Translations under genes and position numbers: made by a program | Part shown: positions 23,074 through 35,044 of the stretch, piece by piece | Layout of the letters: the number at the start of each line of letters is the position of its first letter | Numbering within the stretch: position 1 is the first letter of the stretch | Assembly (NCBI GenBank): GCA_964036045.1 | Contig: OZ038379.1 | Coordinates: forward strand, 74,171,992 to 74,235,991 | Direction: 5' to 3' | DNA: 64,000 nucleotides | From: Eutreptiella sp. 'Long Island Sound 2002' | Taxonomy: Eukaryota; Euglenozoa; Euglenophyceae; Eutreptiales; Eutreptiaceae | Notes under the pieces: generated by a model | Database searches by the model: none | What the model was told of the DNA's origin: nothing | The model's input: only the letters and a program-made list of their open reading frames with translations

Positions 23074-24752
23074 TCACCTCTCAGGAAAGCGTATACCGCG
23101 CTTCTTTGATCTTACATTGGCAGCTGCATGATCTGGGTGAGCTGATGGTTCCTGCGGGCATACACATCTTCCCCAATCTGGACCATGTCCTCCACAGAGA
23201 GCCTGGCCTTGGCAGGGCCCCGCTCGCACTGCAGCGAACAGCCGCTTCAGGTCCCCGGGGACGACACCCGCCATCAGTGATTCAGTCCACCTGCAGCCGT
23301 GCTCCCTCCACGCCACGTACTCCACCGCCCTGTCTGTTAGGGCAAGCTCTGCCGTGAACTCCTCCACACGCCTGCACAGCAGCCCAGCCACCTCCTCGTC
23401 CCGCGCACACAGTAGGCGCATGTGGCCAATGTCCTCCTCTGGTCCCCCACGGAGTATACAGGGGTGGGCTGGTATTGCCATACGCGTGAGACTCTGTCTC
23501 CACCGTCGCATGACCTGCATGGTGAACAGGCGACCGTCACGTGCCCGCAGCAGATTTCTGTGCGTTGGGCCGTGGTGTACTGCTCCCAGGGGCACCGCCT
23601 CGCAGGCGCCAGCCAGTGGCGTGTGCGCCCTGGTGCGTGCCGCTAGCGAACGCCACTCCATCTCCCGGACTTGCTGAAGGGCTTGCATGGATGGCACACG
23701 CGGCTCGAGCTCTCCATTATCCCCCGGCACCAAGAAGATGGCGTGCTCCTGTGGCAGGACGAGATGGACAGGCGGGGCCAGTGCACGGGCCGCGGTAGAG
23801 TCCGGCGCTTCAAGCGGGATCGGCGCCAAGTGCGAGCTCTGCCTCAGCACCCCGTGGTGAGGCCCCCCAACTCGGCGTGGCAGCCGCCGCAGCCCCTCCA
23901 CTCTCAAGCTCAGTGCGTGCTGGTTGACCAGATGTGATGTTGGCTCTTGATGCCACGGTACAGGGCCTCCTGCGCCCTGCGGAGATGCGCTCCTATGATG
24001 GACGCATCCACCACGTGCACCGTGCATGCTGACGGGGGCGTGTGCAACAGGTATGCCGCCGCGCCGATGATCTCTGCCTCCAGGACTGTGCCGTAGATGG
24101 CACCCGTCCACGTGGGGATTCCGTGGCTGGCCACCGCCACGTTTGTGGCGTCGTCTCCCTGGGGCGACGCGTCAGACGATGTGGCTTTAGTCGCCACCGG
24201 CACCCAGCAGTACCGGCGGGGTTTCAGCCACGCCACGTCGGAGTGGGGGCTCTGCACCACCCTTCCAAGGGACGCCGCACTGGAGGCCGTGAGGTCCGGG
24301 GACAGGACTATCTTCGGCCGATACACCGCATCTGGTCTCCAGGCCAGGTCACATCCACAGACTGACTTGATGGCGTCCAGGGCGGTGGTATACTCCGCCC
24401 CCCAAACCGTTGCGGAGCAGGAGGGCTGGTACACCACGACAGATCCCTGTTCCACCGCGCCGCCATCACGCAACGACGTGACGGCGACGTGCGGATAGTG
24501 CGGCACGTTGGACATCCGAACCACTTCCGAGACCGAGTACTCATCCGGATCCGGAACAGGGCCTGCTGGTAGCAGAAGAAGGATTGCCCACTCGCTGCAC
24601 CCGTGCACCGCCGCGCATGCCCTGGAAAATGCTGGTTGCCCTTGCACAACCCACAGTGGTGACGGGTTTATGCCGCCCCCGGCGTGTGGAGTGAGTAGGG
24701 GGACGGACACCGGATCGTCTTGCTGCTGGTAACCCTCAAAGACATCCCACAA
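23074..24752 (-). pseudogene. RNase H-like domain and zinc finger of element C1
   Basis: Frame 24,752-23,910 carries the RNase H-like part (SSDASPQGD, EAEIIGAAAYLL, VHVVDASIIGAHL). A frameshift near 23,940 leads to the frame running down to 23,074, with the zinc motif CILRGGPEEDIGHMRLLC. Here the second Cys is Arg, whereas copies C2 and C3 keep CIFC, so C1 has lost a zinc ligand. RNase H removes the RNA template strand during reverse transcription. Confidence 0.7.
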
Positions 24753-25242
24753 CAGAAACAGGAGGGGCGGCTACCGGGACGAACTGCATGGATAGCCCCG
24801 GGTTGGCTGGGTCCCATCCCTCCTCCCTGTGCCCGCCCACCACATACACGTCCCCCGCCGCGGACTGTCTATTGTGTTTGCTGGCCTTCTTTCGGCGCAC
24901 CGGGTGTATTAGCCGGTGAGTCAACGGACTAGGCAGCTGCGGCCGGAAGACGTCTAGGAGCCCCGTGAACCACACCTGGTCCAGCTGATGGGGCCCTACT
25001 CCTGCGTGCGGAAGGTGCAGGTGGTCCTCATGACACTCCTGGAGGCGGACAGCCCAGTGCCCAGGCGCAGAACAGGGGAGCCGCGCATGCAGGAGGTCAT
25101 TTGCGGGATCAGTCAGGGACTGTACCGCCGCATCTGTGCGGGGCCCCGAGAGAACGCATATGTCTCTACCCTTGAGAGAAATAGGATAGGGACACCCACT
25201 TCCGCCCCGCCGACTGCACTTGCGGCAGATGGGCGTGTACAC
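24736..25242 (-). pseudogene. Connector between RT and RNase H of element C1
   Basis: This is an open stretch after a frameshift near 25,235, where the RT frame closes at TAG 25,166. It begins with CRKCSRRGGSGC, a possible metal-binding knuckle, then LLHARLPC and RRKKASKHN. There is no recognised domain, but the position matches the long connector between RT and RNase H in element D. Confidence 0.4.
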
Positions 25243-27217
25243 ACGAGTACACTGACGATGGCATAAGAAGTCCTACGCGCAACGTCCCCATCGCCCGGAG
25301 TACCCTGTCCACCCACGTATTGCCAGCGTGCGTGGCGAATGAGGCAGAGGGCACCATGAACTGCCCGCACACTCCGTACTGCACGTGCATGTCCCGGACG
25401 TCGGCACGCAGCTCATCCCGGACTGTCGTCGACCTGTGCTGGGTGAGTTGAGCCATGGTCGCCACGACGGAGTCGCGGCAGATAACCTGGACATCCGCCA
25501 ACCGTAAGCCATGACCCGACCGCACCGCTACATTGGACAGGTCCTTGGGCAGCTTCTCAAATTGCAGGGCTGCAGCCTTGATGGCAGTATTCAGCCTGAT
25601 CACCGCCTCCGCCGTGTGGGACAGGTAGGGCGGCGCGTACCGCACGATGCCTCCAACCACAGCCGCCATCACTTCATGAGGCACCGACGCCGGCCCCAAC
25701 GTGTTCTGGCACCAGCCCAGCAGAACTTCACACCGGAGTACATGTTTTTCCTTCATGGTCGCCACCCCTCTGGGATCGAGGCGCCTACCCAAATATGGTA
25801 CCGTGTCCTTGGCACGTAAGCATACCCATGGGGCCTTCGTGTGCCCTGGGCTCAGGCACACCATGATCGAATGGATGCGAGCAGTATTGGCATAGGCATA
25901 TATGCCAACGTTGAGGGACATGCCCATGTCCGTGAGATACCGCGCTATCGCCGCTGCATACTCTAGGAATTGCGGCAGGGAGTGCACTATCAACAGGAGG
26001 TCATCACAGTACGCCTGCACCAGGGGTGGCACCGCATGGCAAGCATCTCCCCGCGCCTTCCAGGCAAGGCTCAGCCGGAGAGGTTCTAAGAGGAAGAGGT
26101 AGAGCACAGCGCTCTCCGCACTGCCCTGCCGCAGGCCCCTGTGGAGCCGAATGCTTGGCGCCGGGCCGAGCGCGGTGACGATGCGCACCAGAGACCCGCA
26201 GCTGAGGATGTGGAATAGCCTGATGAGCTCTTCTGGGACTCCCATGCGGCGCAGGAGGAGCGCCAGCGCCCTGTGCGGCGCTGTGTCAAAAGCTTTTGAC
26301 ACATCGAAGGCCAGGACGTGGTTTTACTCCAGCCCACGCTGCAGCCTGCGTTGGGCCAGGAACACTGGGGCAGCCGCTGTGGAGCCCGGCATGGCCCCGA
26401 ACTGCCAGTCCGCAGCCAGTGCCTTGCGTGCCAGGACAGCTGTGAACCTCCGCATGAGGGGAGTCATGAGCATTCGCATGTCTTGCTGCCCCAGCGCTAT
26501 CGGCCTATACTCGTCCAGGTTGCCTGTGGCTGTGCCCTTGGGCATCAGGCAGATAATGGCCTCGTGCCAGGACTCCGGGACGTCCGCACCCCGCAGGATA
26601 GCCCTGTACGCGTGCACCAGGAGCCCCTGCACCAGTTCAGGCAGCTCTGCTATGAGGGCAGCCGTGACCCGGTTGGACCCCGGAGCTTTGTCGTCCGCCA
26701 CGGCCCGCCTCACAGCGTCTTAAAGGTCCTGCAGGATGTAGTCTTGTACAAACCTCCGTTCCTCCGGCACCCCACTGGGAATGTGGGCCCGGACCAGCCG
26801 CTTGAAGGCTGGCAGGTTCACTAGCCGCTTGGCGTACAGCGCCTCCCAATACCTCTGGACCTCGCCAATGACGTCCGAGGCCTCCAAGAGCACCTTCTCC
26901 GACTCGCAGACGCGTACGGACCATAGGCCCGAGGGGGCATAGTTCACCACGTTGATGGCCCTCTGTATCGCCGTCCATCGGAGCTGCAGATCCGGTACCC
27001 TGCCCCGCCAATAGTCCTTGATGGACCGGCGCCTGTTGCTCCTGAGGACACCCTGCAGCTCCTCCACGCGTGTCTCAAGCTGGTGGAGCTGTTGGTCCAA
27101 CGCGGCACGTAGGTCCTCCATCGAGGCGGGGGATAGGTCAGGGTCCACCTGCCGGAGGTGCTGTAGCAGGGCAGTTGCTTCCTGGGAGTGGAGTCTGGCC
27201 GCTGCCGCGTCCTGTTG
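25166..27217 (-). pseudogene. Reverse transcriptase of element C1
   Basis: A coiled, Gln/Leu-rich lead (HQLETRVEELQG, ~27,070) is followed by RT motifs: DDKAPGSN (~26,690), EYRPIAL, AFDVSKAFDTAPH for motif A (~26,290), RQGSAESA for motif B (~26,120) and YCDDLLLI for the catalytic box (~26,005). It is all in one minus-strand frame, which is also the frame of the endonuclease upstream. TAA codons at 26,722-26,720 and 26,326-26,324 interrupt it. No indel is needed within ~2 kb. Confidence 0.85.
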
Positions 27218-28312
27218 TCACAGCTGATGGGCGAGCCACGCCAGGGCCTGCTGATCCGAGAGGACCTGGGCCAGAGACGCCTCCGTCTCTGCCTGCCCGT
27301 ACGGGTACTGCGGGTCCACGCCCGATGGCATGGGCACTCCCGTGACCCTGGACACGTCATCACAGAAGGCGTAGGGCAGGTCAAAGACCGCTCGCACCTC
27401 CGACGTGCCCATGGTGGCAGTGTCCTGGTCCGACGAGAGCCACGCCTGCAGCCGCCGATCCCCGCAGGCCTTCTGTAGTACTGCCGCCGCCGCCTCACGA
27501 ACCCCCGGGGAGTCCGGGCGTATGGCATGCAGCCTGCCTTGGGCGTGCGAGTAGGCCATCCTGGTGACCATCTCTTTGCCGGCGACCGCCAGCAGGGAGT
27601 CCAGGACAACTGGGCCATGATCCGAACCCAGCGACGCTGGAGACCGCCCCGGCGCCAAGTGTGGGCGCTCACGCGCCGCCCATGGGACCAGAGGCGAGTT
27701 CAGAAGGAAGGAGTCCAGTCGGTGCCCTGCCCTCCTGGGCCTCCTGTCCTCCTCCCGTTCCGGTCCTGCCCTGTGGAAACCACACCGTTCCCACAGGGCT
27801 TGGAACCTCCTCGTGGTTGGGTGCCACGAGGACCCCAGCTACACGTTGAAGTCCCCTCCAAGGAGCACTGCCCTGGTGCCACCAGCGCTCTTGGCCGCCG
27901 CGTACATGGCCACGTCAGCCCAGAATGATGCCTTACACGCCCAGGAGTCGCCACCGCTGCCCGGGCCGTGGACGTTGATGACCCTGAGGTTGCCACCTGC
28001 GGTCACCACATTGAGAGGCATGGCCTTGCCTGGCACGATGTCCACGATGTCTCGAACTTCCTCCGCGGCGAACACGTTCGCCTGAAGGGCAATCAAGACC
28101 CCACCGCGCACCGCTGCCGCCGACGCTGCCTGAACATCCACCCCTGGGTACGCATGATACCCGTGGTGACACCACTCATTCTCCGAGTGCACCACACCCT
28201 GAGGGTCCTGCGGGCCGGTCTCCTGGAAGTGGCCCAGGATGGCACCCTCGGCCTTCATGCCGCCTGCCGCCACCGCCTCACGTCAAGCATGCCTGGGGCC
28301 ACTGGTCTGCTG
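27218..28312 (-). pseudogene. EEP (APE-type) endonuclease of element C1
   Basis: This domain nicks target DNA to prime reverse transcription. Visible motifs are HFQETGP (metal-binding Glu, ~28,220), GYHAYPG, GGVLIAL, VINVHGPG, LGGDFNV (~27,845) and GSDHGPVVLDS (~27,615), which keeps the usual SDH, unlike B and D. A TAG at 27,841-27,839 directly follows GDFNV and a TGA at 27,220-27,218 closes the segment; reading resumes in the same frame after each. Confidence 0.8.
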
Positions 28313-28420
28313 TCCCCCCGCATCGAGCCCTGGACGTTTCAGGACACCGCCGCTCGGGTGTCGGAGGCGGAGCCCCTTCATGGCTGCACGTGTGGACCGG
28401 GGTCCCCCGCCAGATCCGGA

Positions 28421-29478
28421 TCACCGGACGGAGGGGGGGCACCAGGCACCGACCGCACCCGGCGCGGGCGGCTGGCGAGGTGGCCTCTGTCCCTGTGGGC
28501 CTCCGCCAAAGGCCGCCGTCGTCTGCTGAGACCCGGCAGATGCGGCGGGCTCCCCCTCTGCCTGTCCGCCGGATGTACTTGCCGCCGTACTCCCTGTAGA
28601 AGTCACTGCCCCACGCCGTGCTGCAGACCAAATCGCTCCAGATGGCGCCGCCGACGGCGACGCCCCGCGCTCTGCCGCAGGGCGGGCACCCCTGGGCAGC
28701 ATGAGCGCTCTGGACCTCGCCTGGGCTGACGCGAAAGGCCCTGCCTGGCCCCCCGGCATGACGCCAGCCAGCATGGCCAGCGCCTGGTCCCGTTGCGCCG
28801 GATCAGCCGCATGATACCGCTGGATGTGGTCCAGCAGGTCCTTGGGGTGGACGTGGGTGGGCCGGCAGTGCGTGCCAGCTCTCCATGTGCAGTGACCAGC
28901 CCCATCCAGCCGAGACCAGGGGCAGACGTTGATCGTCTTTGTCCCATGCTGCTCCGTGGCGAAGTCACCGCCGAAGTGCTGCAGCACGTACCAAATGTTG
29001 GCATAGGCGCCATACTGAGGCGGGGGGCACCCCTTGGGCGGCGGCTTGGGCGCCGCTTTTGGGACCTGCCTCGCCGCCGCGGCCGGGAATGCCGCAGGCC
29101 GTACGAGTGGCACGCTTGGTGGCTGCAGCAGGTGCAGCATTCCCCCCACGGGAAACTGCTCCTCCACCCAGCGGCGCCACGCGTCGGCAAACTTCTCCCC
29201 GTCGCCCTCGACCTTCCACCTGGACGTGGAGAACGCCCGGAGCCACGGCCCCAAGGTCCCCGCCATGACCAGGCGGAGGGCATCTCCTCCGCTCTGCCGG
29301 CAGAAGCGTGCCGCGGCCGAGCCTGCCACGGTCCCTTGGAGGTAGAGCGCCTCCCTCCGTCGCCACTCAGTGCACTAAGGTGAAGGGCGTCCAGGTCGGC
29401 AGGGCGGACCGTGAGCACTGTGACCTCTCCGCGATCGTACAGGCGCAGTGCCGAGGACTGGGGCTCCAATGCCGCCAC
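28421..29478 (-). pseudogene. Segment with a His/Cys zinc-finger-like motif, element C1
   Basis: The frame from 29,478 (RLYDRGEVTVLTVRPADLDA) passes by a frameshift near 29,350 into the frame 29,329-28,421. That frame contains a Cys-rich stretch: VCPWSR, GHCTWRAGTHC and HPKDLLDHIQRYH. The spacing suggests a C2H2-like finger of unknown target. It ends at TGA 28,423-28,421, and the endonuclease follows in the same frame with one more TGA near 28,285. It is probably the C-terminal part of ORF1 or the N-terminus of ORF2. Confidence 0.5.
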
Positions 29479-29617
29479 AACTCAGCACCACGCCCGCGAC
29501 ACGCTCTGCAGCAGTGCCAGCGAGGCTGCCGGCCTGTTGCTGGAGGACTGCGCTGCTGGGGCCCTGGGGAGGGCCGGTGCGTGACCCTGCAGCGCCCTGC
29601 ACATGACAGCTGCATGC

Positions 29618-30772
29618 TCAGCCTGCCACATGTTGTTCGGGGCTATGGGCCAGACGTCCTGCCCCTGGACTGCCGGCGAGCGCTTGACCTCCACGGAAAC
29701 CGCCGGCGCCAGCGAATGTCCTCGGCCGTGCACCTGTGTGCATGCGCACCGGCCCCAGCTCCCTGAGGCACTCCCAGAACACCCGGTAGCAGGCCGGGGC
29801 CCTGGACTGCTGCCTCCTGAGCCGGCACGCGGTGACTACGACCCACTCTGGTCCCCCTGTTTCGATCCGAACACAGGCCCAATACTCCGCCCCTTCCAAC
29901 ACCACCAGTCGCCCCATATCCGCCATGACCACCGTATGGGTGGGAGGCACGCTCTCCACCCTCAGCCACCGCTTTGCGCTTTCTTCCCACGGCTGGGGGG
30001 CATGCATCCGCTGCTGCTGCATCGCGTCCTGCACGTGCTGCAGGGACACCGTCACCAGCATGGACATCCCCCCGTCCACTGCCGCCGCCATACACAGCAG
30101 GGCATGTTGCATGCGCGCCCCGGGCAACCCCATGCTGTGCTGGACGTCCGCCACGTCCAAGAATGTGCGGTGCGCCTGCAGGGCATCCAACACCGCTGCA
30201 GGCAGCTCCCCCAGAGATGGCAGACGCGCGATGAGCCCCATGTCCCAGTTGAGGACCACCGCCGCCACCTACCGCCTGTCCAGCGCGGACAGGAGGTTGC
30301 CCGGCCTCGGCACCCTGAGGAGGGTACCGATGGCAGACATGAGGGCGCACACGCCTCAGTCCTTGGTGTTGCCGGCTGGCTGCTGCACCTGTGCCGCCCG
30401 GGCCTCCGCCAGCAGATGCTCTGCACCCGGCCACCCCGCCCTCTGGCCCCTGGGTGCCATGCGCGTCGTCCGGACCGCCATGTCCCATGTGTGCGGCCAC
30501 TGGGGCGGGGCCCCCGACACCACAGGCCGGTCCAGCGAGTCTACGGTCAACCGCATGTCAGGAGCCACAAGGTGGTGGGCCGTCTAGTGCCGCATGCTCG
30601 GCGTCTCCGACCGGTCGAGGTACACCGCCTCCGAGCCCGCCAGCTCGACATACCTCGCAATGAGGAGGGCAGCGGGGGTTTGGTCGTGCCGCTTGACCTC
30701 CCACCCCTCCCTCGGGAGCATCATGGTGTGGGGGGCTAGGCACTGCACCACGTCGGCTGCCAGCGCGACCAC
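29618..30772 (-). pseudogene. ORF1-like segment of element C1 with three in-frame stops
   Basis: One frame stays sensible for 385 codons apart from TAG (30,586-30,584), TGA (30,358-30,356) and TAG (30,271-30,269). Recognisable stretches are REGWEVKRHDQTPAALLIAR and AKRWLRVESVPPTHTVVM. Its layout recalls the ORF1 region of B and D around ILK...WWVLH, but similarity is too low for a firm family call. The 280 bp between this and the CCCH ORF (30,773-31,055) are out of frame with both. Confidence 0.45.
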
Positions 30773-31055
30773 GTTGTCGCTGAGCTCAACCCATGGTCCG
30801 CGGCCACCAGGAAGTGGTGCCTGGGCTTCAAGTACAGGTGCTCCAGGGCGCCCCGCAACTCAGCTGGTGGGGGAGAGGCGTCTTCGCAGTCCCGCAGCCA
30901 GGGGAGTGCGCCCGGGAGATGCCGCCCTGCTCCTCCTGGCTAGACAGCGGCCCTGAGGGCCGGCAGGTCCCGCCAGACAGCCCTAGCAACCGGATCGCGC
31001 CAGGGCTGTGGCTTGTCTGCTCCCCACTGGAGGACGGCCACCACAACATGCGTGG

Positions 31056-34000
31056 TCAGGCGCTCTGCCGTGAGCTGCAACGCCGTCCCTCGTCTGTCTC
31101 GATCACCGTGCCCCGTGGGGCAGTGAAGACGTGGCCACCGGTCCCACGGACCGCCACCCATCCCCACAAGACCGCCACGATCTCCCAGCTGGGTCGGCTG
31201 GTTGTCCTGGGCAGGACCATTACCGGCGGGCATGGGCTGTTGCCGGCCCACACGCGCCATTCCACTTTCACCAGACGCTTGTGACCAGGGGGCCGGAACA
31301 CCTGGGGCCACGCGTCTGGGAGCTGGCGATGGACGGCGGTCCACACATCAGCCCCGCCAGCCCGGGTGAACTGAAGTCCCTCCAGGATGTCCCCGTCCAC
31401 AGGACTGGGGAGGCGGGCAGTGCGAACCTCCAGCCCCTGGCAAAGGCGAAGCCCTGGCCCCTCTCGGTCTCCCAGCAGCAAGACCTCCGGGTCCGTGGCC
31501 GCAAGACGAGCCGCCACCGTGGGGAGATGCAGGGAGACGGACCACGGCTGAACTGGGACGGGCTCGCGCGGGAGGTCAGGGCAGGCTGCCACAGCACTGC
31601 CATCCCTCGCCCACTTGAGCGCTCTGTCCCACCACTGCGCCCACGCATCCGGCGCTGCCGGCAACGACCAGGACAGGTACGTCACGACCGCCTTAGCCTG
31701 CCACTCGCGAAGGTCAATGCCGGCAGGATGTGTGTGCCACGTGCACACCCACCCCAGGTTGGCCTCCTGGACGGTGACCACATCCCTCCACGGGACCACC
31801 GGGAACAGAGTGAGCCGGGCCGCCATGCCACATGGCAACGCCACTGCCCACTTGGTCAGGCCCTCACTCTCCACCGCATACCCCACCGCTGGGAGCCCTC
31901 CTCTTTGCGCCTTTACCACCACTTCCTGCAGCAACGTACCGTGACCCCGGCCGTGGCCCTGGCTGCGGCCCCGGCTGAGGGCCCCCACACGGGCCATGGC
32001 CTGGAGGATCAGGAGTAATTCCCGGGGTACTCCCCGTGGCACCGGCGGCTGGGGGTGGGCGAACCAGCAAGCATCTGCCCGCATGCACCACCCCTTGGCA
32101 TAGTGCATGCAGGTTTCCAGCTCTCCTGTCTTCGGCCCAGCCTTGTCCGCCACTCGCAGCTCCCGTGGACCCACCTCACGCGCCTCCTTTGCCCCCAAAT
32201 TCACCAGCTCCTCGTCCTGCTCCACGGCGCTCTGTGCCTCTTCACTCCCCCTGCATTGGTCCCCCTCCTCCAGTGCCTCTGTCGTCGGCGGCGGGCTCGC
32301 GGCATCCTTGAACCTCGTCAGGGCCGCCGCCACAATGGCCTGCACGTCCACCTCCTCCCTGGCCACCTCCGGCTGATCGTGCTGCTGCTCCTCCCCCATG
32401 GGTTGTTCCTGCCCGACCTCGTCACCGTCACTGCCTGCCTCCTCATCACTCCCCAGCGGGACCGCGTGTTCGGACCCCTGGGGGGCGGCGCTCTCATCGA
32501 GGCGCGTGCCCACCACCACTAGCAGCTTGAGGTCACTGCCGCGGCTCTCCAGGCTGTAGCTGCTGAAGGTGGGGACGAGGACCACCCCATCCCCGGTCAG
32601 CAGCAGGCGGTCCGCGCCGAACACGACCTCTGCACCCTCGGGGTGCACCGCCGCCAGGAGCGCATGGGATCCCAGCGCCTGGGGCGTGAGGGGCGGCACG
32701 GCCTGCTCGCGACGCCAAGCGTCAGCCCCACCTCGCCACAAGGCCACGTACAGGCTGTCGTCCCGCCGCACGTCCTCCAGCCCTGCTTCATGCAGCAGGC
32801 GCCCCACGGACAGGCGCATCGCCCGGGGGAGGCCTTGCTGGGGCTCAGCCGCCCGGACATCACCGGGGTGCTGACCCAGGACCGCCGCGTCCCCCAGCTG
32901 GACACAGCGGGCCTGGCTGTCGTCCGGGGACGTGGCCACCAGGGCCACATCCCGGGCGACCTGCCCTGGGCGCTGGAGCTCGTAGCGCTTCAGGGCGCTC
33001 GCCAGCATCCCTGCCTCCCGCTGCCCCGTGCCCATGAGGCGGTGCCTGTGGGCACCCTCGGCCGCATGGTACCTGCAGTGCTGCCGCTCACAGCTCCCCA
33101 GGGCAGGAGGCGGCACCGCAGTGGGCATGGGCCGCAGTGGCACGTTGGCCGGGTCCACGTACATGCCCCCGTAGATGTCAGGCCCGGCGTCGTCCTCATA
33201 CATGAGGGCCAGCGCCGACTCGCCGGGCCCGTACGCATCCTTGTCCCCCTCGTCCTCCGCCTCCTGCTCTTTCTCGACCCCTTCCCCAGCCGCAACCATC
33301 GCCGGCGGCGTGTCCGGCCGTGGCGGAAAGGGCACCAGAGGCCGCTCGTCAGCGCCCCCGCCCCTTGCCGCCTCCGCCGCGTCCAGCCGTGCCCGCAGGT
33401 TGTCGGGCAGCCGGGCCCAGCTGGTGCCCGCATGGAGGTCCATGCTGTATGCCAGTCCCGCCAGACACGGCTCACGGAATGGCACCTGGTGCCACTCCGG
33501 CCACTCCCACATCCAGTCCCCCACTCCTTCCTCCTTGGCACGCCTTCCCCTGGGCTCCACAACCCCGCCGCCCTCCGCCGGTGTCTGCGCCTCCGGCACA
33601 CCCCGCTCCGCGTCCTGTCCCCCCGAAGCAACCACCTCCGACGGCTTCTCCTTGGCCTCTTCCGCCCTCGGGGCGACAGCCGCGAGCGCCCGCGCAATCA
33701 GCTCGCCAGCGTCAGCTCCCCTCCCTGGCCCTTCTGGCGCGGCTCCATCGCTCCCCGCGGCTGTCCACCGGTACGCCTCCAGGGCCTGCGCGAGCAGCTC
33801 GCTGATGTCTCGCGGGCCGGCCACTGCCGCCTCCTGCGCCGCATCCCCCGCCTGTTCCCCCGCCGTAGGCCTCCCCATGGGGGCTGCGCCCTGCACCCCA
33901 CGTGTCGGGGGTGGACCACCACCCGGCACCACCGGCTCAGGCCCCGTCGGCACCACGGGCGGGGCCCCGCGCGGCACCGCTGGATCCGGCACCGGGACCA

Positions 34001-34887
34001 TCCGCGGTGGGGACCCCGCCGCGGTATGCCCCGGCTGGGGCACCACCAGGGGTGTCGCAGCCGCAGGCGCCCCCATTCTCCCCGCCTCGCCCGGGGGCAC
34101 GCCACGTGCCTCCCCTTGCGACACCCCCTGCTGCTGGGCGCCCCGCCCCGGCGCGGGCACCGGTACCGGTACCGGCACCGGTACCGTGTGCTGAGGCAGC
34201 CGTTGGTGCTGCTGGGGCAGGGGATGCGGGTACTCCACATGCTGGTGCGGACGGTGATGGTGATGGTGATGGTGAAGGTGGACGGGGTGCTGTGGCACAG
34301 CCGCCGGGTGATGGTGATGGTGAAGGTGGACTGGGAGCTGTGGCACAGCCGCCGGGTGTACGTGTTGGTGTCGGAAGTGATGCTGCATCATGGGGAACCT
34401 GACGGGGTGATGAAGTAGGTGATGGAGACAGAGTTGGTGGTGGTGGTGAGCCCCAAAAGGCGGGAAGGGCATGGGCCCCAGGCCCGGGGGCGGCGGCCTC
34501 CAAAGCGCACCCGGCGCCGCATACCCCGGTCTCTCCGCCGGTCCCACTGGGGTCCGCCCGCGCTGCGCGTCCTCGAGCTGCCCGAGATCTTGTAGACATC
34601 GGAGTAGTCGGTTGAGCAGGTGCACCCCTGCCCGCTGCGAACTGCGCCTGAACGTCAGGCGCTTTTTACGGGTGGGGATCGCGGGCCAATATCTGCCGCA
34701 AGCAGACGTCGACGATTTGGTCCCATCCGTTGTCCCTGGCCGAACGGTCCGCGTCCACGCGCGCCTGGAACGCCGCATAGGTGTGCGGCCCGTGTCTGAC
34801 GAGATCAGACACCGTGTCTACCAGGCGCCCGGCGCGTCGCCGGAAGGCTGGGAACGCCGCGGGATTGGTGGGGACAGATAGCGACAT
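31056..34887 (-). pseudogene. ORF1 of element C1: His-rich, CCCH zinc-finger protein (long open frame, frameshifted N-terminus)
   Basis: The likely start is ATG 34,887 (MSLSVPTNPAAF); that frame closes at TAA 34,668-34,666, and the protein continues in the next frame, open for ~1,200 codons to TGA at 31,056. The N-terminal part holds a leucine-rich helix (LLNRLLRCLQDLGQLEDA), then long low-complexity Pro/His tracts (34,340-34,150, including HHHHHHH and VPVPVPVPVP). In the C-terminal part is a CCCH zinc finger, CMHYAKGWCMRADACWFAH (Cys-x7-Cys-x5-Cys-x3-His, ~32,110-32,055), of the RNA-binding type. LINE ORF1 proteins usually bind element RNA; CCCH fingers are an uncommon way to do this. Confidence 0.7.
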
Positions 34888-35044
34888 TTAGCTAACGAAG
34901 GCTGTGTGAGCTATGGACATGGGAGAACGGGTGGACTCTGTGGCCGATGCACGATGCCGATGCCGATGCCGATGCACGACACTTCGCACGACACAGTTGC
35001 CCACCCCTCTTGCGCCCCCCCCCCCCTTCCCTCCCTTGTTCCTT

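Larger units (their letters stand above)
20140..34887 (-). mobile_element. Long family C LINE-like element (C1), decayed
   Basis: Minus-strand order: ORF1 with CCCH zinc finger (34,887-31,056), a second ORF1-like stretch (30,772-29,618), a His/Cys-finger segment (29,478-28,421), EEP endonuclease (~28,310-27,560), RT (27,150-25,166), RNase H and zinc finger (24,752-23,074), C-terminal extension (22,955-21,703) and 3' flank. At ~14.7 kb it is long for a LINE; nested or duplicated pieces cannot be excluded. Numerous nonsense codons make it inactive. Confidence 0.8.

Noticed and set aside
32643-34418. 591-codon plus-strand ORF
   Set aside because: It is antisense to the CCCH ORF1 of C1, which has recognisable motifs. 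High GC leaves few stops on the opposite strand.
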